64,000 bases of DNA. Source: Clostridium algoriphilum (lineage in GTDB: Bacteria > Bacillota > Clostridia > Clostridiales > Clostridiaceae). Positions 26,593 through 34,359 of this stretch are shown here, piece after piece (within the stretch, counting starts at the first letter, position 1; each line of letters starts with the position of its first letter). A model generated the notes under the pieces. The model searched no databases and had not been told where the DNA came from. It saw nothing but the letters and a program-made list of their open reading frames with translations. The position numbers and the translations under genes were made by a program. Location of the stretch: the NCBI RefSeq assembly GCF_020443705.1, contig NZ_JAIZZK010000001.1:62001-126000 (forward strand). Direction: 5' to 3'.

Positions 26593-27720
26593 ATGACAAA
26601 AAAATTCAAGGTATATTTATCATTATTTTTAGGTATGTTTTTGTTATTTACATCTTTAGTTCAAAATGTGTATGCTGATGATTTATATGTTAATGCAGTT
26701 AGTGCTATAGCATTAGATTGTGATTCAAAAATTGTATTGTATGAAAAAAATGCGTATACTCCAATTGAGATTGCAAGCACTACAAAAATAATTACGGCTC
26801 TTGTGGCAATTAAATGTGGAGATTTAAACAAAAAAATAACTATTTCAAAAAGAGCTGCAACTATACGTGGTTCAGAAATAGGATTGAAAGAAGGGGAAGT
26901 AATAACTCTCAGAGAGTTACTATACGGACTTTTGTTAAGGTCTGGAAATGATGCTGCAATTGCTATTGCGGAAGGAATTAGCGGGAGTGTAGATGAGTTT
27001 TTAAAGCTCATGAATGAATATGCTCTGGAAGTGGGGTTGTTAAATAGCCATTTTGAATCTCCTCATGGATTAGATAGTAGCAAACATTATTCCACAGCAT
27101 ATGATCTAGCTTTAATTACTGCTAAAGCTAAAGAAGTTAAATTTTTCAATGATATAGTAAGTTCTAAGGATATTAGTGCTACAGAAAATAACTTTAGTAG
27201 AAGTTATCATAATATAAATAAAATCTTATATCTTCTACCAAATTCAACAGGTGTAAAAACTGGGTTTACCGGAAAGGCAGGCAAATGTCTAGTAACTTCT
27301 GTTAAAATACAAAATAGGGATGTAATTATAATAACTTTAAACTGTACCCCTAGATGGAAGGAAACTGAGAAAATTAATAAGTATATTGAAAAAAATTATA
27401 AATATAAAAAATTAATAAGTAAAGGAGATGTTTTAGGCGAATTTAGTGTGAAAAATGGAATAGGTAATGTTGAAATGGTAAGCAAAAGAGATATTATAGT
27501 GCCTATAAAAAACAATCAAAAGATTGAAGTTAAAATTAAGAAACCTTTATATGAGGTTTATGCTCCTATAGATGACGGAGAAAACATAGGTAGGGCAGAT
27601 ATATATGCGAACAATAAACTTTTATTTACAGAAGCTCTGGTAACTAAAAAGAGGGTTAATAAGAAAAATAACTTTAGAATGAATTTTGATAAAATTAAAA
27701 ATTTATTTGTTAAATACTAA
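26593..27720 (+). CDS. D-alanyl-D-alanine carboxypeptidase, second DacF-type paralogue
   Basis: A 375-residue penicillin-binding protein with a signal peptide (about residues 1-28, ending VYAD), SxxK in ASTTKIITALVAI, SxN in RSGNDAAIAIAEGI, and KTG in GVKTGFTGKAGKCLVTS, plus a C-terminal beta domain. It trims D-Ala from stem peptides. In clostridia a dacB-named gene occupies a similar place near scpAB, so it may be a cortex enzyme; the symbol is left open. RBS AGAGAGGTG. The next gene on this strand is the interrupted reductase gene. Confidence 0.88.
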   Translation: MTKKFKVYLSLFLGMFLLFTSLVQNVYADDLYVNAVSAIALDCDSKIVLYEKNAYTPIEIASTTKIITALVAIKCGDLNKKITISKRAATIRGSEIGLKEGEVITLRELLYGLLLRSGNDAAIAIAEGISGSVDEFLKLMNEYALEVGLLNSHFESPHGLDSSKHYSTAYDLALITAKAKEVKFFNDIVSSKDISATENNFSRSYHNINKILYLLPNSTGVKTGFTGKAGKCLVTSVKIQNRDVIIITLNCTPRWKETEKINKYIEKNYKYKKLISKGDVLGEFSVKNGIGNVEMVSKRDIIVPIKNNQKIEVKIKKPLYEVYAPIDDGENIGRADIYANNKLLFTEALVTKKRVNKKNNFRMNFDKIKNLFVKY

Positions 27721-27938
27721 TAAAATATTATTCATTCTTATTTGAGTCATTAAGATATTTGAGATTACATCTCTTTTAAAAAAAGCATTTTAGTAACTCA
27801 TTAAAATAGATTAATATATTAATCGTTATCCATAACATATGAAAGTATTAAATAAGATTTAAAGTATTATAACTAATTTGTAACAATATTGATATTTTGA
27901 AATATTTTAATAGTATAGTACTTTAGGAGGATAGGTTG

Positions 27939-28010
27939 ATGAGTTATGAACCATACGATTGTATTGATGTAGGAAGTGAATTTTGTCCAAGATACACTAA
28001 ACTGCGATAA
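27939..28010 (+). pseudogene. 5' segment of a reductase gene split by a 5.4-kb element
   Basis: ATG 27939, preceded by a strong AGGAGGA, encodes MSYEPYDCIDVGSEFCP before the reading frame runs into element DNA at the TGTCC core (27984-27988) and stops at TAA 28008-28010. The Cys-containing N-terminus belongs to the protein whose remainder is encoded at 33412-34359, where CPCHLAETGDC continues in the same frame. Joining 27939-27988 to 33417-34359 gives 993 nt, exactly 331 codons with stop. As it stands, only a 23-residue peptide would be made. Confidence 0.88.
27965..28007 (+). other. Left attachment site (attL) with core TGTCC
   Basis: The core TGTCC is at 27984-27988. To its left is chromosomal gene sequence. 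To its right, 27991-28006 (GATACACTAAACTGCG) is one arm of the element's inverted repeat, matching the reverse complement of 33391-33406 at 14 of 16 positions. Confidence 0.8.
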
Positions 28011-28022
28011 GCAGTTTAGTGT
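27994..28022 (+). terminator. Terminator-like hairpin at the left end of the element
   Basis: A perfect 12-bp stem ACACTAAACTGC/GCAGTTTAGTGT with a 5-nt loop, followed by TTTATTTT. Its left arm overlaps the right arm of the attachment site. In the integrated state it would stop transcription that enters from the split gene's promoter. Confidence 0.65.
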
Positions 28023-28023
28023 T

Positions 28024-29622
28024 TTATTTTAAGGATAATAAATTAATATTTACTATCCCTTTATATCCATCCCAATAAATTTTGTCTACAACACTATTAA
28101 TTATTAAACGTTTATCATTGAAATCTAAGAGATTAATTACTGATGAAAAACTATTTAAGGAATATAAAAATTTATTTACATTTGTTTTATTGTTTTTATA
28201 TTTAAGGGAAATAGATTTTAAACTTTCATACTTAATTTTTAAATCCTCTAATTCAATTCCTAATTTGGAAATTTGAGGCCTTATATACTTTGATATTTCA
28301 TTGTCTAATGATAACTGACTTACTAAAATATCTATCTGGGATTGTTTTATAGTAATTTGATCTGGTAAGTTATCTATTTCAGTTAACATTAAAGTATTTG
28401 TAGCTGTTTCCGATTTTATTTTATATAGTTCTTCGAGTAGAATGTGTTTGTCTATAGTAATACCTTTTAAATTATCTATAATTATCTTTTCAAGCTCATC
28501 TACTCGTATGTTAGGGTTTGTACATCGCAAGCCTTTTGAATAATCTTTTGTACTACAAACATAGTATTGAATTTTTTTATTGGTTTTTGCACTAATATGA
28601 CCGTGTTTAACAATCATACTTTTACCACACTTAGAGCATTTTAAGGTTCCAGTTAGTAATGCGGCAGCTGAAGTTCCAAGCCTTGGAGCCTTGTTTTTAT
28701 TAGCATCTAGTATCTTTTGAACATTAAGCCAACAAGAAGCATCAATAATGCCCTCATGAGTGGAAACCGCAGCTATCCATTCTGTTATGTCACGCCTAAT
28801 TCTAGCACCCTTACTTTTATTATAAGTTAAGATACCATGTTTATCATCAGCTGTTCCCATTACATTCATACCAATAAAGCTAAGATGATTCAAAACATTA
28901 TCATTTGCTCTAACATAGAGAGGATTTCTTAATATAAGCTGAATTCTTTTTTTATTAAAATCTACTCCATTTTTTGTTTTAATATTTTTACTGAAAATAA
29001 AAATAAAAACTTGACTGATAGATTTATATTGTAGATATTTGTTGTATATTAGTTTTACTACATCTAATTCATCTTTTACCTGCGATAGTGTGTACATAGT
29101 TTTCTCTTTGAACTGCGCATCTAAATAGGGTAACTTTTTACTTTCATAGCCCAGAGGGGTTTGACCACCTAGCCATCTTCCATTTTTGGCGAGTTCTAGC
29201 ATATTGTCGCGAACTCGCTCACCGATAGTTTCTCTTTCAAGTTGAGCAAAAACAGAGGCAATATACATCATAGCGCGTCCCATAGGCGTTGAAGTATCAA
29301 ATTGTTCATTAACACTTATAAAGCTTATATGCAGACTATCTAGTTCATTTATTAACGAAGTGAAATCAGAAATATTTCTACTAATTCTATCTAATCTATA
29401 ACAGATAAGAACGTCAAATTTTTTTTGTTTTGCATCACTTAGCATTTTTTGGAATTGTGGTCTTTTTATATTTTTACCTGAGAAACCTTCATCTTCATAT
29501 ATTATAAATTTTTCAATGTTTAAATGACTCCCTTCACGTTTACATAACTCAATTTGATTAATTATAGATTCACCTTTTCCTGTAAATTTTGATTTTCTGG
29601 AGTATATAGCGGCAATTTTCAA
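28024..29622 (-). CDS. Large serine recombinase (SpoIVCA-like site-specific recombinase)
   Basis: A 532-residue large serine recombinase. The N-terminal resolvase domain (about residues 3-150) has the catalytic Ser11 in YSRKS, followed by DEGFSGKN, CYRLDRISRN and TPMGRAMMYIASVFAQLERE. The recombinase domain follows (GGQTPLGYESKK onward), then a zinc ribbon (CSKCGKSM ... YVCS ... RCTNP, residues about 330-380) and a C-terminal coiled coil. It starts at TTG 29622 after AAGGAG. It cuts and joins DNA at att sites through a Ser-linked intermediate. It lies against the left att site, as expected for the enzyme that mobilises this element. Confidence 0.93.
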   Translation of the reverse strand: MKIAAIYSRKSKFTGKGESIINQIELCKREGSHLNIEKFIIYEDEGFSGKNIKRPQFQKMLSDAKQKKFDVLICYRLDRISRNISDFTSLINELDSLHISFISVNEQFDTSTPMGRAMMYIASVFAQLERETIGERVRDNMLELAKNGRWLGGQTPLGYESKKLPYLDAQFKEKTMYTLSQVKDELDVVKLIYNKYLQYKSISQVFIFIFSKNIKTKNGVDFNKKRIQLILRNPLYVRANDNVLNHLSFIGMNVMGTADDKHGILTYNKSKGARIRRDITEWIAAVSTHEGIIDASCWLNVQKILDANKNKAPRLGTSAAALLTGTLKCSKCGKSMIVKHGHISAKTNKKIQYYVCSTKDYSKGLRCTNPNIRVDELEKIIIDNLKGITIDKHILLEELYKIKSETATNTLMLTEIDNLPDQITIKQSQIDILVSQLSLDNEISKYIRPQISKLGIELEDLKIKYESLKSISLKYKNNKTNVNKFLYSLNSFSSVINLLDFNDKRLIINSVVDKIYWDGYKGIVNINLLSLK

Positions 29623-29687
29623 TTTATCTACTCCTTAATAATTAATGTTGAAGTCTATATATATCGTTTAAACTAATAAAAAATAGA

Positions 29688-29713
29688 AGTGTATATGTTA
29701 TAAACTATAATAT
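29688..29713 (-). promoter_or_regulatory. Sigma-E-like promoter before the recombinase
   Basis: Reading the minus strand: ATATT (29713-29709), a 13-nt spacer, then TATACACT (29695-29688), one mismatch from the sigma-E -10 CATACAnT. It is 66 nt before the TTG start. The motif is degenerate in AT-rich DNA, so this is suggestive only. Confidence 0.35.
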
Positions 29714-29800
29714 CTATTCCAATAAATATATGTATTTTGAAAAAAAAATATTACGCAAAATTTGTATATAACTAAATATAATGGCTGTATAAAAGTTTGG

Positions 29801-29828
29801 AACACTAAGTTTAAAGATGCATACTATA
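29801..29828 (+). promoter_or_regulatory. Sigma-K-like promoter before the 50-residue ORF
   Basis: AACA at 29801-29804, a 15-nt spacer and CATACTATA at 29820-29828, an exact fit to the sigma-K -10 pattern CATAnnnTA. It is 28 nt upstream of ATG 29856. The -35 match is weak and chance occurrence is possible. Confidence 0.35.
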
Positions 29829-29855
29829 AAATAATAGCTGATTGGAGGACTATAA

Positions 29856-30008
29856 ATGAAGGTAAACTCTATAATCCTTTTGAAATTAAATAAAAAAGAA
29901 GTAGAACTTTTAAATGAGCAATATACAAGGGATGTTGCAAAAATAATGTCTTCAGAGCTTTCACTGCAGGAAATAAACCAATTAATTGAACAGTTAACAA
30001 TTAACTAA
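29856..30008 (+). CDS. 50-residue ORF, divergent from the recombinase
   Basis: ATG 29856 follows TTGGAGGA at good spacing. It encodes 50 residues, mostly Leu/Glu/Lys/Asn-rich and helical in character (KKEVELLNEQYTRDVAKIM, LQEINQLIEQLTIN). No known domain recognised. Its place, transcribed away from the recombinase and inside the element, fits a small accessory factor such as a recombination directionality factor, but that is a guess. A further 24-codon ORF at 30096-30170 has a weaker signal. Confidence 0.6.
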   Translation: MKVNSIILLKLNKKEVELLNEQYTRDVAKIMSSELSLQEINQLIEQLTIN

Positions 30009-30216
30009 GGTTTATATAATATTAAATGTAGCACTATTATTCAAAATGGAATAAATGCACTACAGCAGAATAAAATATAAAGGGAAAGCTAAAAGATGAT
30101 AACAAAATATATTTCAATAATCAAAAATGAACAATCTGAATATATTGGAACAAATCCTATTAAAAAATGATATACTATTATAATATTCAATACAACATTA
30201 AATGGAGATGATTTAT

Positions 30217-32535
30217 ATGAAGTTATGCGAAATATGTAAAAAAAATATAGCAATGATATTAACATCTAAAATTGAGAATGGAAAAACTGAAACTATAGGT
30301 TTATGTATAGAATGTGCCAAAAAGAGGGGAATCCCAGTTATGGATCAATTAATGCAGCAAGCTGGATTATCCTCAGAAGATATTGAAAGTTTAAATGAAC
30401 AAATGGGAAATATGTTTAAAGACATGAATTTAGAAGATATGAATCTTGAAGAGCTAAATACAACAGACACAAATGTAGAAAATAGTGATGGAAAAAATAT
30501 TATTGGTAATATTTTCAATGGATTATTTTCTGCTGAAGATAAAAATAGTGATTTTATAGAAGATGATATTGAGACTTCCTCAAAGATAAAAGAAACAAAA
30601 GAAGATAAATCAAAAAAGAACTGGTTTAAAAAGAAGAGAAAAAACTTAGATACATATGGAATAAACTTAACAGAAAAAGCTAACAAAAATGGTGTAGACA
30701 AGGTTGTTGGGAGATATAAAGAAATTGATCGTGTGGTACAGATTTTAAATAGAAGAAGTAAAAATAACCCTATATTAATTGGTGAAGCTGGTGTAGGTAA
30801 AACAGCTATCGCAGAGGGCCTTGCTGTAAGAATTGTAGAAAAACAAGTCCCAGAAAAATTATTTAATGCGGAAGTTTATCTACTTGACCTTACTGCAGTG
30901 GTTGCTGGCACACAATTCAGAGGACAATTTGAAAGCCGTATGAAGTCAATTATTGAAGAAGCTAAGGAAAGCGGAAATATTATATTAGTTATTGACGAGG
31001 TGCACAATATTATGGGCGCTGGTGAAGTTCAAGGTGGTGCAATGAATGCAGCTAATATATTAAAACCTGCTTTGTCAAAAGGGGAAATACAAGTTATTGG
31101 TGTAACAACCCTTGAGGAATATAGAAAATATATAGAAAAAGATGCTGCACTTGAGAGAAGATTTCAACCAGTCCTAGTTGAAGAACCTAGTATTGCTGAG
31201 ACAATAGAAATATTAAAAGGAATACGAGGTTATTATGAAGAATATCATAAAGTTAAAATATCTGATGAAGTAATTGAGGAAGTTGTAAATTTATCGGAAA
31301 GATATATAACTGATAGATTTTTGCCAGATAAAGCAATTGATGTAATTGATGAAGCCGGTTCTAGAGCTAATTTAAAAAATAAAGGCCTGGTAGAACTTGC
31401 AGGATTAAAAGAGGAGTCAGTAAAAATTCAAACTGAGAAGAATGAGGCAGAGGATACTGGGAATTTTGAAAAAGCTGCTGAATATAGGACGAAGTTATGT
31501 AAAGTAAAAGAAGATATTAGTAAAACACAAAAAAAATGTAGTGATGTTCAAATTACTATAGAGGATATTGCTTTTGTAATTGAAACATGGACCAAAATCC
31601 CTATACAAAAGATTACAGAGAAAGAAGCAAAAAAATTATTAAATCTGGAAAGCAGGCTCCATAAACGAGTTATAGGTCAAAATGAAGCGATTAGGAGTTT
31701 GTCTAGAGCAATAAGGCGTAATCGTTCAGGGTTTAGAAAAAAGAAAAAACCATCTTCTTTTATATTTGTAGGACCAACAGGAGTTGGAAAAACAGAGCTA
31801 GTTAAAGCACTTTCTTGTGAGCTTTTTGGAAGTGAGGAAGCGCTAATTCGTATCGATATGTCTGAATATATGGAAAAGCATACAGTATCAAAATTAATTG
31901 GTGCACCACCAGGCTATATAGGGTATGATCAGGGTGGACAATTAACTGAAAAAGTACGAAGAAAGCCATACTCAGTAATTCTTTTAGATGAAATAGAGAA
32001 GGCTCATCCAGATGTATTTAACATGTTACTTCAGATTCTTGAAGATGGAATACTAACAGATAGTCAAGGTAGAACTGTTTTCTTTGAAAACACTGTAATT
32101 ATTATGACATCTAATGCAGGCACTACGTTTAAAGCAAGTAGTATTGGTTTTGTACAAGGCGATTATGACATATTAGAGGCGCGTGTAAAGGATGCATTAA
32201 AAGAAGCATTTAAGCCTGAATTTTTGAATAGAGTAGACGAAATTATTGTGTTTACACCTCTTGAAAAGTTAGAACTTCGAAAAATAGTAGATTTAATGAT
32301 TATGGAAGTAGTAGACGAGGTAAAAGAAAAGAAAATTACGTTGAATGTTTCAAAAGAAGTAGCTGACTTTATATTGAAAAAAGGATATGACGAGAAATAT
32401 GGAGCAAGACCACTCAGAAGAACTATTCAAAAATATATTGAAGATGAGATTGCAGAGCATTATCTCCAAAATGAATTTAGCGAAGGGGCAGAGATATCTG
32501 TAGAACTAAAAGATAATAAAATAGTTATAATATAA
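30217..32535 (+). CDS. ClpE-like Clp ATPase with N-terminal zinc finger
   Basis: A 772-residue Hsp100 ATPase. The N-terminus has a zinc finger (CEICKKN ... CIECAKKRG, residues 4-36) in place of the ClpC N-repeats, then an acidic/charged linker to about residue 140. AAA-1 has Walker [14 protein letters not shown] and Walker [17 protein letters not shown]-like segment ([21 protein letters not shown]) follows. AAA-2 has [13 protein letters not shown] and [13 protein letters not shown]. This order is that of ClpE. ATG 30217 is chosen after GGAGATGAT. I see no CtsR-type operator upstream. It is carried inside the element. Confidence 0.88.
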   Translation: MKLCEICKKNIAMILTSKIENGKTETIGLCIECAKKRGIPVMDQLMQQAGLSSEDIESLNEQMGNMFKDMNLEDMNLEELNTTDTNVENSDGKNIIGNIFNGLFSAEDKNSDFIEDDIETSSKIKETKEDKSKKNWFKKKRKNLDTYGINLTEKANKNGVDKVVGRYKEIDRVVQILNRRSKNNPILIGEAGVGKTAIAEGLAVRIVEKQVPEKLFNAEVYLLDLTAVVAGTQFRGQFESRMKSIIEEAKESGNIILVIDEVHNIMGAGEVQGGAMNAANILKPALSKGEIQVIGVTTLEEYRKYIEKDAALERRFQPVLVEEPSIAETIEILKGIRGYYEEYHKVKISDEVIEEVVNLSERYITDRFLPDKAIDVIDEAGSRANLKNKGLVELAGLKEESVKIQTEKNEAEDTGNFEKAAEYRTKLCKVKEDISKTQKKCSDVQITIEDIAFVIETWTKIPIQKITEKEAKKLLNLESRLHKRVIGQNEAIRSLSRAIRRNRSGFRKKKKPSSFIFVGPTGVGKTELVKALSCELFGSEEALIRIDMSEYMEKHTVSKLIGAPPGYIGYDQGGQLTEKVRRKPYSVILLDEIEKAHPDVFNMLLQILEDGILTDSQGRTVFFENTVIIMTSNAGTTFKASSIGFVQGDYDILEARVKDALKEAFKPEFLNRVDEIIVFTPLEKLELRKIVDLMIMEVVDEVKEKKITLNVSKEVADFILKKGYDEKYGARPLRRTIQKYIEDEIAEHYLQNEFSEGAEISVELKDNKIVII

Positions 32536-32579
32536 AGTTCAAAAGCTGCTGAAGATTATTCAGCAGCTTTTGAACTTTA
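32533..32579. terminator. Bidirectional terminator, 21-bp perfect stem
   Basis: Inverted repeat 32533-32553 with 32559-32579 and a 5-nt loop. It lies between the convergent ClpE-like and PAP2 genes, whose stops flank it. Confidence 0.85.
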
Positions 32580-32585
32580 TTTGTA

Positions 32586-33245
32586 TCACTGTTCTATATT
32601 CTGTTTACTTACAGAATAGGATTTTTTGGAACTATAAAGTTTGTACTGCAGTTCAACATGGATGACTGAGTTGAGAATAACATCACATAAGAACATTGCA
32701 AATAAGATATCCATTATTACGTGCTGTTTAACAAATTCTGTAGATATAATAATAAGAAATCCTAGGATATTAACTGGAATTTTAATTGATTTTCTAGCAT
32801 TAGTTGCATTAATGCCCTTAATAGCTAGGTATGCAGTTATAACATGTATGCTTGGAAAACAATTATATGGTTCATCGGAGTTATAAGTAAATAAGATTAG
32901 CTTTGAGAATATATCATTCCCTGTAACTATAGGCCTTGGAACAGTGGTTTGAAAAAAGTAATAAGTAATAAAAGCAGCAACATAACATAGGCATAAAGTA
33001 AGCATAATCTTATAATAAATTTTTCTGTTTTTAAAGCACAAATAAACAAAACAGAAGGCTAAGAAAAACCATAAAGTCATATATGGTATTATAAAAATCT
33101 TTATAAGTGGTAAAGATTTATCTAAATCGGTAGTAACATTATAAACTCCTCTTTGAGTATTATTTAGTGTCCAATAAAATAAATTAGAAAAAGGAATAGA
33201 ACCAATAAGTATTAGCGGTAATAGTTTTTTAAATATATTTTTCAA
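32586..33245 (-). CDS. PAP2-superfamily membrane phosphatase (Aur1-like)
   Basis: A 219-residue protein with about six membrane helices and PAP2-type catalytic boxes: QTTVPRP, then NCFPSIHV (the PSxH box), then TEFVKQHVIMD (the box ending in H-x3-D). Such enzymes dephosphorylate lipid phosphates or transfer phospho-head groups at the membrane. The substrate is unknown. It starts at TTG 33245 after AAAGGA and is oriented toward the ClpE-like gene. It is the gene nearest the right end of the element. Confidence 0.8.
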   Translation of the reverse strand: MKNIFKKLLPLILIGSIPFSNLFYWTLNNTQRGVYNVTTDLDKSLPLIKIFIIPYMTLWFFLAFCFVYLCFKNRKIYYKIMLTLCLCYVAAFITYYFFQTTVPRPIVTGNDIFSKLILFTYNSDEPYNCFPSIHVITAYLAIKGINATNARKSIKIPVNILGFLIIISTEFVKQHVIMDILFAMFLCDVILNSVIHVELQYKLYSSKKSYSVSKQNIEQ

Positions 33246-33375
33246 GTCATCAGTCCTTTCTTCAAAGACTATTTTAACGGAAAATTACAATAGATACAAT
33301 CATTTTTATAAAATATATTTATGATTATTATGTAATTATAACAAAAATTTAACAAATATCATAAACAATATACAT

Positions 33376-34359
33376 ATGCTTATCAAATATCGCAGTTTGG
33401 TGTCTCAATCATGTCCTTGCCATCTGGCAGAAACAGGAGACTGTATATTATGTTCACAGCTTGCAGGTGAAAATTTCTGCGATTGTGGTAATTGGAATGG
33501 AGTATGCATATATCAAGAATATGCTTCAAACAACTACAAAGCTAAAGAAAGTAGGAAATATTACAATTGCAAAATATTAGAGAAAAATAGATTTGAGGAC
33601 AATGTTATTATATTTAAAGTAGAAGCAAGTGATAAATTGGTAAGTGAATTGGTTCAACCAGGAAGTTATATTTTTGCACGAAGGCCAGATACTGATACGA
33701 GGTTTGATACGCCAATATCAATAATGGATACTGATACGAAAAATAATACTATAACTATTGCTATAGAACTAAAAGGATCTAAAACAAAAGCATTAGATGT
33801 GTTAAAGTCAGGCGATGAACTGCTCGTAAAAGCACCATTTTGGAATGGCATTTTAGGACTGAAAAACATATCTACAATTAAGAATAGTAAATGCATAGTT
33901 GTAGCAAGAGGAATAGGGCAGGCACCAATGATACCACCGCTTAAGCATTTGCATGCAAATAACAATGAGATTATAGTTGTACTTGATAACTCCCCTTATA
34001 AAAACAGTTTTGTTAATGATTTTCTACAGAAATATGCATCAAAAATTATAGAGTGTAATACTATATGCCGTGGCATAATCACAGATGAATTTAAAAATAC
34101 GTTGAATGATTTAATTAGTAATAATGATATTAGCTTAGTGCATTGTGATGCTACAGATATTTTAAATTATGAATTGATGAAGGTCGTAGAAGAGATAGAT
34201 AAAAATATTAAATATTCTTGTTGTAATAATGCGAAAATGTGTTGTGGAGAAGGTATATGCGGATGTTGCACAAGAAAAAATAATGACCGTAAATTAAGGC
34301 GGCTCTGTAAAATGCAGACAGAACCTAAATATGTTTTAGAAGGGAGGAGAATATTTTGA
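33376..34359 (+). CDS. 3' segment of the split flavin/iron-sulfur reductase gene (PyrK/NfnA-like)
   Basis: The frame from ATG 33376 encodes 327 residues, but the first 12 (to the TGTCC core at 33412) derive from element DNA and the ATG has no ribosome binding site. The chromosomal part begins CPCHLAETGDC with a Cys-rich segment (CILCSQLAGENFCDC). It continues as a ferredoxin-reductase-like FAD/NAD domain (ELVQPGSYIFARRP, VVARGIGQAPMIPPLKHLH) and ends with a Cys cluster CCGEGICGCC resembling the [2Fe-2S] site of PyrK. It is translationally coupled to the next FAD oxidoreductase. The true start is at 27939, before the element. Confidence 0.85.
   Translation: MLIKYRSLVSQSCPCHLAETGDCILCSQLAGENFCDCGNWNGVCIYQEYASNNYKAKESRKYYNCKILEKNRFEDNVIIFKVEASDKLVSELVQPGSYIFARRPDTDTRFDTPISIMDTDTKNNTITIAIELKGSKTKALDVLKSGDELLVKAPFWNGILGLKNISTIKNSKCIVVARGIGQAPMIPPLKHLHANNNEIIVVLDNSPYKNSFVNDFLQKYASKIIECNTICRGIITDEFKNTLNDLISNNDISLVHCDATDILNYELMKVVEEIDKNIKYSCCNNAKMCCGEGICGCCTRKNNDRKLRRLCKMQTEPKYVLEGRRIF
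33391..33432 (+). other. Right attachment site (attR) with core TGTCC
   Basis: The core TGTCC is at 33412-33416. The element arm CGCAGTTTGGTGTCTC is at 33391-33406. Gene sequence (TTGCCATCTGGCAG) follows on the right. The arm mirrors the one at the left end. Confidence 0.8.

Larger units (their letters stand above)
27984..33416. mobile_element. 5,428-bp serine-recombinase element interrupting a gene
   Basis: The element is bounded by direct repeats TGTCC at 27984-27988 and 33412-33416. It carries a large serine recombinase (minus strand, next to the left end), a 50-residue ORF, a ClpE-like ATPase and a PAP2-type phosphatase. Excision at the core would precisely restore the split gene and form a circle whose junction has 16-bp inverted arms around the core. 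No replication, conjugation or phage structural genes are seen, so it resembles skin-type intervening elements more than a prophage or ICE. Excision itself cannot be seen in the sequence. Confidence 0.85.

Noticed and set aside
28082-28276. Plus-strand ORF inside the recombinase gene
   Set aside because: It is antisense to the recombinase coiled-coil region, has no ribosome binding site and no protein-like pattern; it is a shadow frame.
33376-33411. ATG 33376 as the true start of the reductase gene
   Set aside because: It has no ribosome binding site, its first 12 codons lie in element DNA including the attachment arm, and the natural N-terminus with a strong site is at 27939.
27984-33416. 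Prophage or conjugative element
   Set aside because: No capsid, tail, relaxase, replication or transfer genes lie in the 5.4 kb; only recombinase, a small ORF, an ATPase and a phosphatase are present.
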